From Batkoa obscura (Eukaryota > Entomophthoromycota > Entomophthoromycetes > Entomophthorales > Batkoaceae), in NCBI GenBank assembly GCA_030770535.1, contig JASVEC010000032.1, positions 248,001 through 312,000 on the forward strand: a stretch of 64,000 nucleotides of DNA, given 5' to 3'. A program made the position numbers and the translations under genes. Positions 32,619 to 43,074 of this stretch are shown here, piece by piece. The first letter of the stretch is position 1, and every line of letters starts with the position of its first letter. Below the pieces are notes generated by a model. It was not told the origin of the DNA. It saw nothing but the letters and a program-made list of their open reading frames with translations, and ran no database searches.

Positions 32619-32873
32619 GAAATCTGGTACTCAGTGTTTGGAGTCAAGAACAGTTGTTGCTGGGTTGACTACACTATAAGTCGAAAGGTCTTAGTTTATG
32701 TGACTAAGATAGACTTGGATTATGAAGAATAGCACGTAATAGGCTACAAGCTATATAAGACAAATTAAAATAAGAGCACATGATTGATTGTCTCTGAACT
32801 CAAGAACACAACAGCTTAAATGGTTATTATGCATTAATCAAACATGGAGCTGATAAAGCAATATTTCACATTA
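32619..32873 (+). mobile_element. Solo LTR, short copy, at the truncated 3' end of transposon copy 2 (fossil)
   Basis: About 255 bp from TGTGAAATCTGG to GATATTTCACA type ends (here CAATATTTCACA). It belongs to the family at 19132, 21061 and 61751 but is shorter; it is broken and has no coding part. No target duplication is visible; transposon homology is found only on its left. Moderate age. Confidence 0.75.
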
Positions 32874-33026
32874 CATAGTTTGCTGGTATTTGGTTAATAT
32901 CAAAATGAACTTTTTTAATTTGAATAGTATTTTAAAATATGATCTTATAAATTTTTTTTTAAAACATGTTTAGGGTAATGTTTATTATAACAAAATTTAA
33001 AAGTAAAATAAATTATAAAGATAGTA

Positions 33027-33130
33027 TAGGGGGATGTATTTTTGTACTCAAGATTTTTATTAACAATTTTTCCACTTGAATAGCGCTTAAAAGATGAAAA
33101 AAGTAATGAAATCAAAAAAACACCCTCATA
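33027..33130 (+). mobile_element. MITE copy
   Basis: Element 33029-33128 between TA pairs; begins GGGGGATGTATTTTTGTAC and ends ACACCCTCA. Confidence 0.88.
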
Positions 33131-33428
33131 TTTATATTTATATAAAACAACAAAAAAGCTAATTTTTTTAATCATTATTCTAGCTTTAAAACAAATAAAC
33201 TTAAAAATATAAACCTGTATAAAAAATAACTTTTATTTAAAAATATAAGATTAATCGAAAAAGTTTGTTTTATTATTAAAAACTATTTTATAATATTTTT
33301 AGTCTATAATTTAAGTGTTTTAAAAAAAAGTTAGTATAACAAAATAAAATACTAAAATTTTTATTTTTCATTTTTATTTTATTTGTACAAAAAAATTTAC
33401 TAGCTTTAAAATATAAGACAAATATTTA

Positions 33429-33534
33429 TATGGGTGTGTTTTTTTTTGGCTTCATTACTTTTTCCATCTTTTAAGCGCTATTCAAGTGGAAAAATTGTTA
33501 ATAAAAATCTTGAGTATAAAAATACATCCCCATA
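33429..33534 (-). mobile_element. MITE copy
   Basis: Element 33431-33532 between TA pairs; begins TGGGTGTGTTTTTTTTTGGC and ends ATACATCCCCA. Confidence 0.9.
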
Positions 33535-33644
33535 TTTTAATTTATTAAATTAAAACGTTAATTTTAGTTGACTAATATTCATGTTTTATAAAGACAATTT
33601 TAAGTTTATTAATAATATGTTGATATTTATTAAAAATAGAATAT

Positions 33645-33720
33645 AACTAAAGATATATTTTTTCATTTAAATAGTACTTAAAAGATGAAAAAAGTGATAA
33701 AACCAAAAAAGTCTCTTTAG
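33645..33720 (+). mobile_element. Truncated MITE remnant
   Basis: Contains TTTAAATAGTACTTAAAAGA and GTGATAAAACCAAAAAAGTC, the core and right part of the MITE; the left 30 bp are missing or unrecognisable. Confidence 0.6.
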
Positions 33721-34090
33721 TTTTTACCACTTGACTGCAAAAACATTATTTTCTCATTTTAGTATCTACATTTAGTAGCTACAATAGTAAATTTTAATTG
33801 CTATCATGTTCTATGTATATATATATCTAACCAAAATATAAAATGAAGTTTTTAACATAATGGATTAAGACCTTTTAATTAGACTATTTTCTGAAATTCT
33901 ATCTTAATAAAGCTACTAAATTTTGTAGCATTTTATATAAACTTTATAGTAGTATCTTCTATTTTATTTGCTTTATATAACGTATAGATTATCATATACT
34001 ATTATTATTAATTTAAGCCTATTTTAGTTATATAGACTAAAAATTTTCAAACTATAAACAGTTAATTAAACAAAAGCTGCCTTTTGATTT
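33720..34090 (-). mobile_element. Old, strongly decayed LTR copy (fossil)
   Basis: Aligns with the middle of the solo LTR at 19132-19598 over some 350 bp (for example AATAAAGCTACTAAATTTT against AATGAAGCCACTAAGTTTT) but is far more AT-rich. The differences are mainly C:G to T:A. Broken; the oldest LTR copy in the window. Confidence 0.65.
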
Positions 34091-34094
34091 TAAT

Positions 34095-34208
34095 TATTGA
34101 AGGCCAACTTCCATAAAAGCTGTTTTAGCTTAATTAACTGGTTATAAGTTAATAGGCTAATAAGTCAAGATTTATATAACTAAAATAGACTCAAAGTATA
34201 AAAAGTAA
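34095..34208 (+). mobile_element. Old LTR fragment in inverted orientation (fossil)
   Basis: About 110 bp (AAGTTAATAGGCTAATAAGT, then ACTAAAATAGACT...) corresponding to the AAGTCGAAAGGTCTTAGT...ACTAAGATAGACTT part of the younger LTRs, on the opposite strand to the fragment at 33720-34090. Decayed in the same AT-ward direction. Confidence 0.55.
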
Positions 34209-34210
34209 TA

Positions 34211-34315
34211 TATGAGAGTGTTTTTTTTGACTTCATTATTTTTTCCATTTTCTAAGCGCCATTTAAACGGAAAATTTGTTGGTAAAATTCTTAAACACAA
34301 AAATACATCCCCATA
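34211..34315 (-). mobile_element. MITE copy
   Basis: Element 34213-34313 between TA pairs; head-to-head with the next copy, 24 bp apart. Shares private variants (GGCGCTTAGAAAA on the reverse strand) with the pair at 58751-58954. Confidence 0.9.
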
Positions 34316-34339
34316 TAATAAGTTAAAAATTATAGAATA

Positions 34340-34442
34340 TATGTGGATGTATTTTTGTGTTTAAGAATTTTACCAGCAAATTTTCCGCCCAAATAGTGCT
34401 TAAAAGATGGAAAAAGTAATGAAGTAAAGAAATACCCCCATA
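34340..34442 (+). mobile_element. MITE copy
   Basis: Element 34342-34440 between TA pairs; begins TGTGGATGTATTTTTGTGTT and ends AATACCCCCA. Confidence 0.88.
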
Positions 34443-35775
34443 TTTATATAAAATACTTAATAACTTTATTAAAAAAATAATACTAAAATAACTTAAAAGA
34501 AAGAATTATCATACTAAAAAGTTCTTTTATACTTTGTATTAAAATATCATATACATAAAATATAATAAAGATTATAAATTTTTATCACAAGTATTAAATA
34601 TAAATATCAAAATATCAAAATAACATTATTTATAGTTAAAAAATTTGATAAAAAAATTTTAAATTAATTATGCATAAATTTAAAAATATATTGAATTTTG
34701 AGCTTAGGAAGATAGTTCTGCTGAAAAATCAAAAGTTTTTGCAAAGCCGCTTTTGATTTGAAATTGAATTTGCATGAAATAAAATTCACTTTTAAACTGA
34801 ACTTTAATTTTGCAAAAACCTAATTTTGATTTTGAAGTGTTACCTTGAGCTTATAGTTGTAATTGAATAGTTTACTGCTTGAATTGCTTTAAAAATTGTA
34901 CTAGCATTATTGCTCTATTTATTTTGCAACATTATTTAATCTTTTTGAATAGCTATAGTGATGGAGAATGTGAATCTATGTTAACCATAAACTGTCAAAG
35001 AAATAGATATTATAGGTTTTATACTACATTGGTTATCTATTGCTACTTTAATTTTTCATTTAATTTTAATATTCATTCTTGTTCAATTTTAAATATTTAA
35101 AAATTAATATGTATCATAAACAAACAATTTTTTTATCAAACTTGGGAGAACCAAAAACTCCAAAGCATCTCGTTTATTGGTGAATATAAAAAGATAAATA
35201 AAATGAGCTATTATAAGTGGAGATGGAATCAACCAAAGGCAAAACCAGTCAAACCAATCAGGAGATGCTTTATTTTAAAGCTCCTACTTTTTATTAAGAT
35301 ACTTTCATTTAACAACCATATGCCCTACTTTATGTAAATTTATCCAGACATAAATAAGAAATGATGGTAGTAATTGGAGTGGACATTTATCGAAATATTA
35401 TTTTGTATAAAAAAGTAAACAATTCAGAGGCTGGCAATTACAAAAAAAGGTTGCGGGAGTGGGAGGACACTTAGGCTTTTTGTTTTAGAACATTTGACTT
35501 ATAATCCTTGTTCATTTAACTAACTCATCTATGTGTTTTATCACTCAAGTAGCATCCTTTAGTTTTATATAGCATTACGTATTTCTTGTTAGTATTTGGA
35601 AGGCCAAATCATGAAATATTATGGGAATAGCTATATTAAAAATTTTTTCTGCTCACATGCTTGTATACTTAGATTAAGGTACTCAGCATGCCCGTGTATC
35701 ATATAAGTATGTTTAATTGAATCAATTTTTAAAAAATAGGACTAAAAATTTAAATCAACATTATATAAATACAAA
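34443..35775. other. Gene-free region with weak coding-like debris
   Basis: About 1.3 kb. A 73-codon ORF at 34879-35100 shows no family features. Near 35350-35500 frames such as NDGSNWSGHLSKYY and QLQKKVAGVGGHLGFLF look like remnants of coding sequence, not identified. Confidence 0.35.
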
Positions 35776-36606
35776 ATGTCAAATACTGACTTTTCTATTC
35801 TTTGTTTCATAAAGATAGTCCGTATTCATGAATTTATAAAAAAAGAAAAAAGTTCTCTAGCTCATTTACATGGAGAACATTATCAGCTCTAAACCATACG
35901 GTAAAAAACTGCATTTATATAATAATCTATAATCAATCATTTACTCATTTGGGTATTAACTTTAATCAAAAAAGTTTGTATTTGTAGAGAATAATAAATA
36001 CAATCTAAGTTTCAAGTAATTTAATACTAACTGTTTATCTATTTCTTTATTTATAGTGGTAAGGCAGAATGGAGTGGTTTACAGCCTACAATATTTGATA
36101 GCGAATCTATAGCTTACAAGCTATTGAAGATAGCAGATTACCTTGAAATTTTTTTTTTAGGAAATTCATTGTTTCTAAGCGGTTAAAATTTAACTATTTT
36201 GTTACTAAATGACGAATTCGTGCTTAACCCTTTGATTTATTCCCTAATGATGGAGGCTTAGGAAACGTTAAAAGATGACGATAAAACGAACTTTCGTGGC
36301 GCTTTTGGTGTGGACTTTATAGGATATTACTAAACATTTACTAATGATAAAAGAGAAGTTCGATCTTTAATAGGAATTTTACTTTCTCTGTTCTGTGTCG
36401 TGAAGCATCAGCTAAGTATGTTTTTAATAAAGGATAGCCTAAATTGTGGAGATTATGATTTATTTGGGTATCCTAAATTTGTTCAATTGATTTTAATTTC
36501 TACTTTTAATACTATTGTTATAAATCATAGAGACTCTGCTTTAAAGGATTGATTCAACTTAATTGATAATCTTTATGGTAGCTTCGCTACTTCCTCTAAA
36601 CTTTAG
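35776..36606 (+). pseudogene. GST pseudogene
   Basis: Same family and layout as the live GST at 23218-24072. Exon-1-like sequence near 35850-35902 reads KFSSSFTWRTLSALNHT followed by GTAAAA, matching PFSPYSWRILMALKHK then GTAATT. From 36065, AEWSGLQPTIFDSESIAYKL matches the second half of the thioredoxin domain. From about 36209 the helical domain is readable (LLNDEFVLNPLIYSLMMEA) with stops, and the end SLNCGDYDLFGYPKFVQLIL... KD-stop-FNLIDNLYGSFATSSKL-stop parallels SYSDYLLFGHLKMIQLMAIH... SWFNRIQQLYQGYASTFKP. At least four in-frame stops plus a frame change make it dead. In one place TGA replaces a conserved Trp codon. Confidence 0.8.
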
Positions 36607-38009
36607 CCTCATAAAATTGAATCCAGATTATCGCAAGACATAGAGATATTATTATAATTAACAGTCAAGTATTTATAATATTCTTATACAAGATGTAGTC
36701 GGTTTTATTGTGAAACTAAAATATATATTACTTCTCAGTATTTTATAAATAAGCACCCTGATCATATTAATTTAGCACTAGGAATTTATTTACTATAAAA
36801 ATTATAAAGCATATTTTTATTATCTTGATTTTATGGTTACAGTTAACTTATCATATCATTTTAGTTATTCTTTAATAAAATAATGACTTTTTTCCTCTGT
36901 CTGTTCTCTTATACCATTATTTAAGTTTTTCAAATAAGCAGTACTAAATAAAATAGACATCATGATTTTTTCTAATTGATTATCTATATTTTCGGCTCCT
37001 TGATTTATCATCTAACTTTATTATTTAGCTTCGTTATTTAATTTTTGAATCTTTTTCGAGACAATGCAGTTATAGGCTTCACATATTGCTTGCTAAAAGA
37101 ACTTGAAACAATTGAGGGTCCCGAAATGTTTTTATCAATATAGGAGAAACAAAAGAAATCAAGAAAAGACTAGTTGGGAACTGATCTAAGTAGGATAAAT
37201 GTGGTTAAAGAACCAAATGACTAGAAGGGGGTTCTGGCTGCAGTTTATTCGCTTTACGTTAAGAGAATTATATGAAGCATATTTGGATCTCAACTTATAT
37301 AATCCAAATATGAGAGGATAAAGCAACAACAGAATGAGGTAAATGAACTATTTCAGAAGAATTTGGAGTATGAAAAGCTTTTAAATTTCTTTCTGGTGTT
37401 TTGTATTTTTAAGATTCAACAACTTGAATAAATATTATAATTTTAATCTATTACAGCAATTAAGTTATTAACTTTCATATAGAAAAAACAGCCGCCGTGA
37501 TATCATGCACCCTATATTCAAAGTAATTATTATTTAACAATGTATTTAACTTTAAAGTCAGCAGAGATTAGAAATGATATAAATTAAGGGCTTGGTACAA
37601 CGAGGCTTTATGATTATATAGCTATATTATCAACTAGAATAACTATAGTAGTATATCAATGCACCTATTGAGTTACATTAAGCTTTTTGAGAGCTGTAGT
37701 TAAAGTTTTAATTTGGTTATGTAAAAGCAAGGTCGAATTGAATAGTACATATTTTATTTATTTTATTGAATAAACAGATATGATTTTATAGTTTTATAAA
37801 TAAAAGGATAATAGCTCCTTTAATCTGTTTAATTGTAAAAGTGCATTAGCTTCTAATTATGATGTGGATAACTAGAAGGAGCTTAAATATCTTTATTTGT
37901 TATAACATATAATTCTGATACAATACTCTTCTGTTTGCTAAAACTATGAGTAAACTCTTAATATTTTTTATTCAATTTTAAATTTATTTTTAAAACATTT
38001 AAATAAATT
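36607..38009. other. Gene-free region with weak coding-like debris
   Basis: About 1.4 kb. Near 37200-37430 the plus strand reads KGVLAAVYSLYVKRI and later ERIKQQQNEVNELFQKNLEY, a possible coiled-coil remnant. No supported gene. Confidence 0.35.
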
Positions 38010-38172
38010 GAAGTCCTGTTATCAAAACATGGTGATGGAACTACCCTTTATGACTTGCTAAAGACTGTTGAGTATCTTAGCCACTCAGGCCAAAACATTT
38101 ATCCAGAGACGCTTGACAAATATGTACATCAGATGTACATCAGATTTGCCAAGTTGTCAATATACCATTAAG
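38010..38172 (+). pseudogene. Orphan coding-like fragment, 54 codons
   Basis: An open stretch of ordinary coding composition ending in TAA: EVLLSKHGDGTTLYDLLKTV, EYLSHSGQNIYPETLDKYVH, then QMYIRFAKLSIYH. It is GC-richer than its surroundings and contains a perfect tandem ATGTACATCAG ATGTACATCAG. No upstream exon could be recognised, so I treat it as the last exon of a dead or relocated gene of unknown family. Confidence 0.4.
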
Positions 38173-38370
38173 CTTTGCTTCATAGCATTTTTCTAATTCT
38201 CTACACAGTATAAAGTATTTATTTACGTTGTTAATTTATGCTTATTGGCTTAAATTTACCAAATATGAAGGTTGCTTTTAACTATAAAAATACTATCCTA
38301 TAACAAACGAAACAAAGTCATTACAAAACAGCTACAACTTTAATATAATAGCAATTATTTATTGACAAGG

Positions 38371-40215
38371 CTAAGGATTTAATTCAACATCATAAAACAC
38401 CAAAAGGTTTTCCATTAGAGAAATATTTGATTTTGCTTGATGTCCTGCAATTCTGCAAAAGGAAAGCTCATAAAACAGACGTTTAGCCTCTGTCAAGGCT
38501 TTTTTCAAACTTTGGGCTGTAACCATAGTTTTGTTTTTCAAACGATCAAAATGACCATAATATTTGATTATAAAATGCGATGCAAATGCCAAAAAGGAGC
38601 ATCGCATCATTGTATAAGGTTCTGGGCCAACACCACTAAGCAATTTTATTATCTGTAAACAGGCTTTGATGGCTATGACCAACGCAGGATAAATGGATGT
38701 CTTTCGGCCTTTTATATAAGTTTCATACAAATGACAGTAGTTACTTGTTACTAAAAATATACAATAATAATATCTTATATACAAAAAGGTCATGGTTTGG
38801 TTTATGATATTGTTTAATAGATCTTCATCCGTTACCAAGTCACTCAATCTGTTCTTCAGCAACAACACTTTTTTTGTTATTGCCGCGTAGATATTTTCGG
38901 TTGTTGCTAATAATTTTAATATATCAGATACGTCAATTTTCTTTCTCTCGGAGTTATAAATTTGGATGAACTCGCATCTTTTAATATACAGTTTGAATAA
39001 GATACTGTTCTCAAAAAAACTGACTTGAGATAAATATATAATGCAACAATCCATAATAGTATGCTTTGTAAAACTATAGCTACAATTTATAGTTAAACTT
39101 ATGTAACTATCTATATATTCTGTTAAATCAGAATTTGTTGTAAAGCTAAGGTAGGTTTTTGGAACGTTTGATGAGATCCAAATACCATTGGCATCCAAAG
39201 CCAGTAATCGACGGTAAGCTAGAACCTTTTCCAACTCATCAATACTTCCATCCTTTATTTTTGTTAAGTGTAAACCTAAAGAGGTCATTAAAGATAATGA
39301 AGCAGAATGAAATACCCACATTCTATCTAGTAAAACCTTCGATGATCTAAGACAGCAGTAAATTATAGTATATGCCTGCAAAGTATCTAGAGAATGAACC
39401 ATTTTTGAAGTTCTAGTTAAGGTTTCCAATTTCTCTGTCAAGAGAAAGGATAGTTCTTTGGTAAGTTTTGATTCTGGAAGTAATTGAAGCCCTGAGCACC
39501 ACACAGAAAAGTATAATAGTTTGCTTCTTTTTTTGTTATGATATGAATCCCAGGTAAATAAAGGGTTGAAAAAATTAAAGTAGTGAAAAAAAGCTATTTC
39601 TGCTTGGTGAATCAGCTCTTTAACTCTATAGCCTGAAAAATGGTTTTTTATCTTCACTAATGGTACCACTCCCCGAAAGTATAGTTTGTTATTGAATAGA
39701 TCAATTAATAATAATTTGCTGCTCTTTTCTAATCTCTCTGTGGTAAATCCAGTCAAAGTAAATAAGTGATAAAATTCACAACGAGTTGTAGTATTTGACA
39801 GCCACTTCTTGACAATATTATTCCAATCCCTTGTCAAAAATTTACCATTATTATCCACATTTAGCATGACAATGTTTTCAGAGAAAAACAATATGCTAGT
39901 ATTTTTTTCTTTTTGTAAGATCTTTTCCTTCTTTTCTTTTTTGGTCTTCTTATCCGTTTCTTTATTTTTGCCTCTAGCTTTTACCGGAAATCTTTGGCGT
40001 GATCCAATACTAAATGTCTCTATTGTTTGGTAGCTGAAGGTTGCTTTTTTAGATAACGGTCGATCCCAACTACATATCAGCCCACTGTTGGCACAAGGTT
40101 TACATTTGGGTATTTCTTTGTTACATTTCATTTTTCGGAAGTTACATTGATCACAACTCCTATCATGAACCTTAATTAAAACACTATCTTCAAGACTTAT
40201 CAATTGATTAAGCAT
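38371..40215 (-). CDS. Zn2Cys6 fungal-type transcription factor
   Basis: Intronless, 614 residues. The binuclear zinc cluster is at about residues 20-48: CDQCNFRKMKC then NKEIPKCKPCANSGLIC, with the C-x2-C-x6-C-x6-C-x2-C-x6-C spacing that binds two zinc ions and DNA. A Lys-rich segment follows (KARGKNKETDKKTKKEKKEK, about 80-100), a likely nuclear signal. The remainder fits the fungal-specific transcription-factor middle homology region (HQAEIAFFHYFNFFNPLFTW, LQAYTIIYCCLRSSKVLLDR, WVFHSASLSLMTSLGLHL, LEKVLAYRRLLALDANGIWI). The target pathway is not indicated by the neighbours, which are debris on one side and eIF2A on the other. It is the only long gene in a debris-rich flank, but its frame is intact. 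Confidence 0.93.
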   Translation of the reverse strand: MLNQLISLEDSVLIKVHDRSCDQCNFRKMKCNKEIPKCKPCANSGLICSWDRPLSKKATFSYQTIETFSIGSRQRFPVKARGKNKETDKKTKKEKKEKILQKEKNTSILFFSENIVMLNVDNNGKFLTRDWNNIVKKWLSNTTTRCEFYHLFTLTGFTTERLEKSSKLLLIDLFNNKLYFRGVVPLVKIKNHFSGYRVKELIHQAEIAFFHYFNFFNPLFTWDSYHNKKRSKLLYFSVWCSGLQLLPESKLTKELSFLLTEKLETLTRTSKMVHSLDTLQAYTIIYCCLRSSKVLLDRMWVFHSASLSLMTSLGLHLTKIKDGSIDELEKVLAYRRLLALDANGIWISSNVPKTYLSFTTNSDLTEYIDSYISLTINCSYSFTKHTIMDCCIIYLSQVSFFENSILFKLYIKRCEFIQIYNSERKKIDVSDILKLLATTENIYAAITKKVLLLKNRLSDLVTDEDLLNNIINQTMTFLYIRYYYCIFLVTSNYCHLYETYIKGRKTSIYPALVIAIKACLQIIKLLSGVGPEPYTMMRCSFLAFASHFIIKYYGHFDRLKNKTMVTAQSLKKALTEAKRLFYELSFCRIAGHQAKSNISLMENLLVFYDVELNP

Positions 40216-40918
40216 TTTGTTAAGTTGTTTTTCATAGTTAGAAAGAATAGAACTTTTTATTTTGGCTTAGTACTTAAGGTTCTCCTCCCTTCTCTTGAAT
40301 ATTGATTTATTTGGATCAAATGATATTTTGTATTTTAGACTAATCGTAGCTACATTAGGTTTTATTGCTTTTTATTGGCTATAGCGAGCCTTGATTTTTT
40401 ATTTTATTCGGTGTAATTTCAAATTATGCAGTACCTTTCTAAATTGGATTAAAAATATGACATTTATATTTTTATTGAGTAAGCAGTTACATTATCTATT
40501 ATTGTGTAGATCAGGTTTATAGTTGTAGTAAAAAAAGACTCAATTTAAATTGAAAGACTGATAAAATGATTAAAATTTTATATTTATATTTATAGTAAAT
40601 TAATATAATAGCGAAATACTAGCTTGAAATTGGAATGATAGTAAACTTAATTTTAATTAGCTATAAAACAACACACTTGATAAATATCAATTCTAAAATC
40701 GACATCATTGATAAAGAGCTCATTATCGTTATTCAAAATCTACAGTAGTTATTTTTTATTGAGAAACAGTGGAATCTTTCAAAATATAAACATGAAGCTG
40801 AATGTAATCTTAAATTTCAATAATAAAACCACTAAAACCAAAAAATGAAAATGAAAATGATTGGTTAAACGAGAAAATAAAAAACAACTTTTATATTAAA
40901 ACTACTTTACATTATTTA
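40216..40918. other. Divergent promoter region, 703 bp
   Basis: Lies between the minus-strand Zn2Cys6 factor and plus-strand eIF2A, so it should carry both promoters. AT-rich; no specific motif supported. Confidence 0.4.
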
Positions 40919-42643
40919 ATGGCGACTAACAGTGTAAAAAAAGCAACCCATTTTGCGTGTAATATCTTAATCTATTTTTAAGTTAAAAACTAAATTACCA
41001 TTTAGATCGTACAAAAGAAGGATTAGGATTAGCTCAAGGTAGTCCAAATTATACCAAAGAGGAGGAGTTATTCCCCTTTACCAAGGGCGATATTCAATCT
41101 GTAATCTATGATCAAGGGGGCAAATATATGGCATATACCACTACTGAACAGTAAGATATTTTAAATATAAAATACATGACTCTAAAAAATAAATTAGTAT
41201 ATTTATACATTGTGCTGAAACATATAAAGAGTTACAAAAAATTGAAGAGAAAGATGTATTGTATATGGAATTTAGCATCGGTGGGAATTATTTAAGTATT
41301 TGGAAACGATATAAAAAAGAGGATGGAGCTGATAATTTGGTCATTTACTCAACTTTAGAGGGTGAAAAGGTTAATAGTTTTATTCAAAAAGAGAGCGAAG
41401 GTTGGAATTTGCAATGGACTTTTGAAGAAAGCTACATGGCTAGAATGGTTAATAACGAAGTACACTTTTACAGCTCAAAAAAACTTGGTGATAAAGCTCC
41501 AAGCTTCAAGTTACATTTAGAAGGTATTAAAAATTTTAGTTTATCTGCTGGAAAAGCACCTCATGTAGCTATTTTTGTGCCTGAACGTAAAGGAAGACCT
41601 GCTTTTGTTAGATTATATTCAATCCCCAATTTTACTTCACCAGTTGCTAGTAAAACTTTTTTCAAAGCTGATAAAGTACAAATGGTTTGGAATCCATTAG
41701 GAACCAATATTTTGGTCTTGACTCAAACAGAGGTTGATAAAACTGGAAAGAGTTATTATGGTGAAAGTCATCTTTATTATCTCTCTGTAGCTGGAACCTT
41801 CGATTGTAGAGTTCCTTTAGATAAAGAAGGACCAATCCATGACTTTAATTGGTCTCCTACTTCTAAAGAGTTTGCTGTCTCCTATGGATGTAAGTTATTT
41901 TATGTTTTATTATTATTTAATTTTAATAATGTTTAGTCATGCCATCAAAAACTAGTATCTTTGATCAAAGAGTTAACAAAGTACATACTTTTACTGAAAC
42001 AAGTCGTAATTTCACTCGATTTAGTCCTCATGGAAAATATTTCTTATTAGCAGGTTTTGGTAACTTGAATGGAAATTTAGATATTTATGATTTGAAAAAT
42101 TATAAAAAGTTAGCCAGCATAGATGGAAGTGGCAGTTCTTATTGCGAATGGTTACCAGATGGTAGACATTTTGTTACTGCTACTTGCTCTCCTAGATTAC
42201 GTGTTGACAATGGGTTTAAAATATGGCATTACAGTGGAGCCTTAGTGTATGAGCTACCTATTTCAGTACTTTATCAAGTTTCCATTAGAAACCTTGATGC
42301 TGATTTGTTTCCAATGAAGCCAAATTCACAATCTCCTCCACCAAAGTCTCTAAAAGTTAAAACTAAAGTACAATCGAAAACAGCTTATGTACCACCTCAC
42401 CTTAGAAACCAAGCTAAAGCTGAGCCTAAAAAAGAAAAAGCAAAGCCAAAACAAGATTCTGATGCATTGACTAAAAAAGCAGCTACTTTAACAAAGAAGC
42501 TTAAGCAAATTGAAGAGCTTATCTCTTCAGCTATGAATGGACAAACTTTGACTCCTGATCAAGTTAAGAAAGTGAAAACTAAAGTGGATATTCAAGTTGA
42601 ATTGCAAGATATTCAATTGAAACTTAAAAATATTCGAATTTAA
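40919..42643 (+). CDS. eIF2A: Eukaryotic translation initiation factor 2A (eIF2A)
   Basis: WD-repeat-like beta-propeller protein that can deliver initiator tRNA independently of eIF2. I read four exons: 40919-40931, 41006-41150, 41198-41889, 41937-42643, summing to 1557 nt or 518 residues. Key family phrases are RTKEGLGLAQGSPNYT, YMAYTTTEQ, MEFSIGGNYLSIW, FKADKVQMVWNPLGTNILVL, DFNWSPTSKEFAVSYGFMPSK, TRFSPHGKYFLLAGFGNLNG and WLPDGRHFVTATCSPRLRVD. These run in the eIF2A order and make up the propeller (about 1-410). The C-terminus has the conserved YVPPHLRNQ motif and a Lys/Glu-rich coiled helix that ends the family. The 13-nt first exon (MATN) with a GTGTAA donor is inferred from frame and is the weakest part. 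Confidence 0.93.
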
Positions 42644-43074
42644 AATCAACAATAGATTAAAGAAGTTTAATTTAAAAATATATTTTTTATTATATTTAAT
42701 ACTTTCTATTTTTTAAAATGAAATATATTTATTATAGCTCTTAATTATTAGTTTATGTATTTTGCTATTAATTTAATTTTACTTATATTGTATGAATTTA
42801 GGCTCCTATATTAATTTAGATGCTAGCTTAAAAATGTATTAATATTAATATTAATATTAATATTAGTTTATGATAAAAGATTATAATTCTATTTATGGAA
42901 AATATGAAATTAAATTTGAAAATACTTTTTTTCAAAAGGTGCAAAATTGTTTGCTAATCATAGCCAATAAATTTTACAAATTTTCAAAAAAAGCAAAACC
43001 AAGCTGCTTACGTATAAACTAAATCAATAATTTAAAAAATAGTAAGAAAGCAACATTTAGTTTAATAAAAAAAT
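42644..43074. other. Intergenic, 431 bp
   Basis: AT-rich, with a TTAATA microsatellite at about 42837-42866. Contains the eIF2A 3' end and the proteasome-gene promoter; nothing else seen. Confidence 0.45.

Noticed and set aside
38437-40033. Plus-strand ORFs at 38437, 39159 and 39809
   Set aside because: Antisense shadows of the Zn2Cys6 transcription factor.
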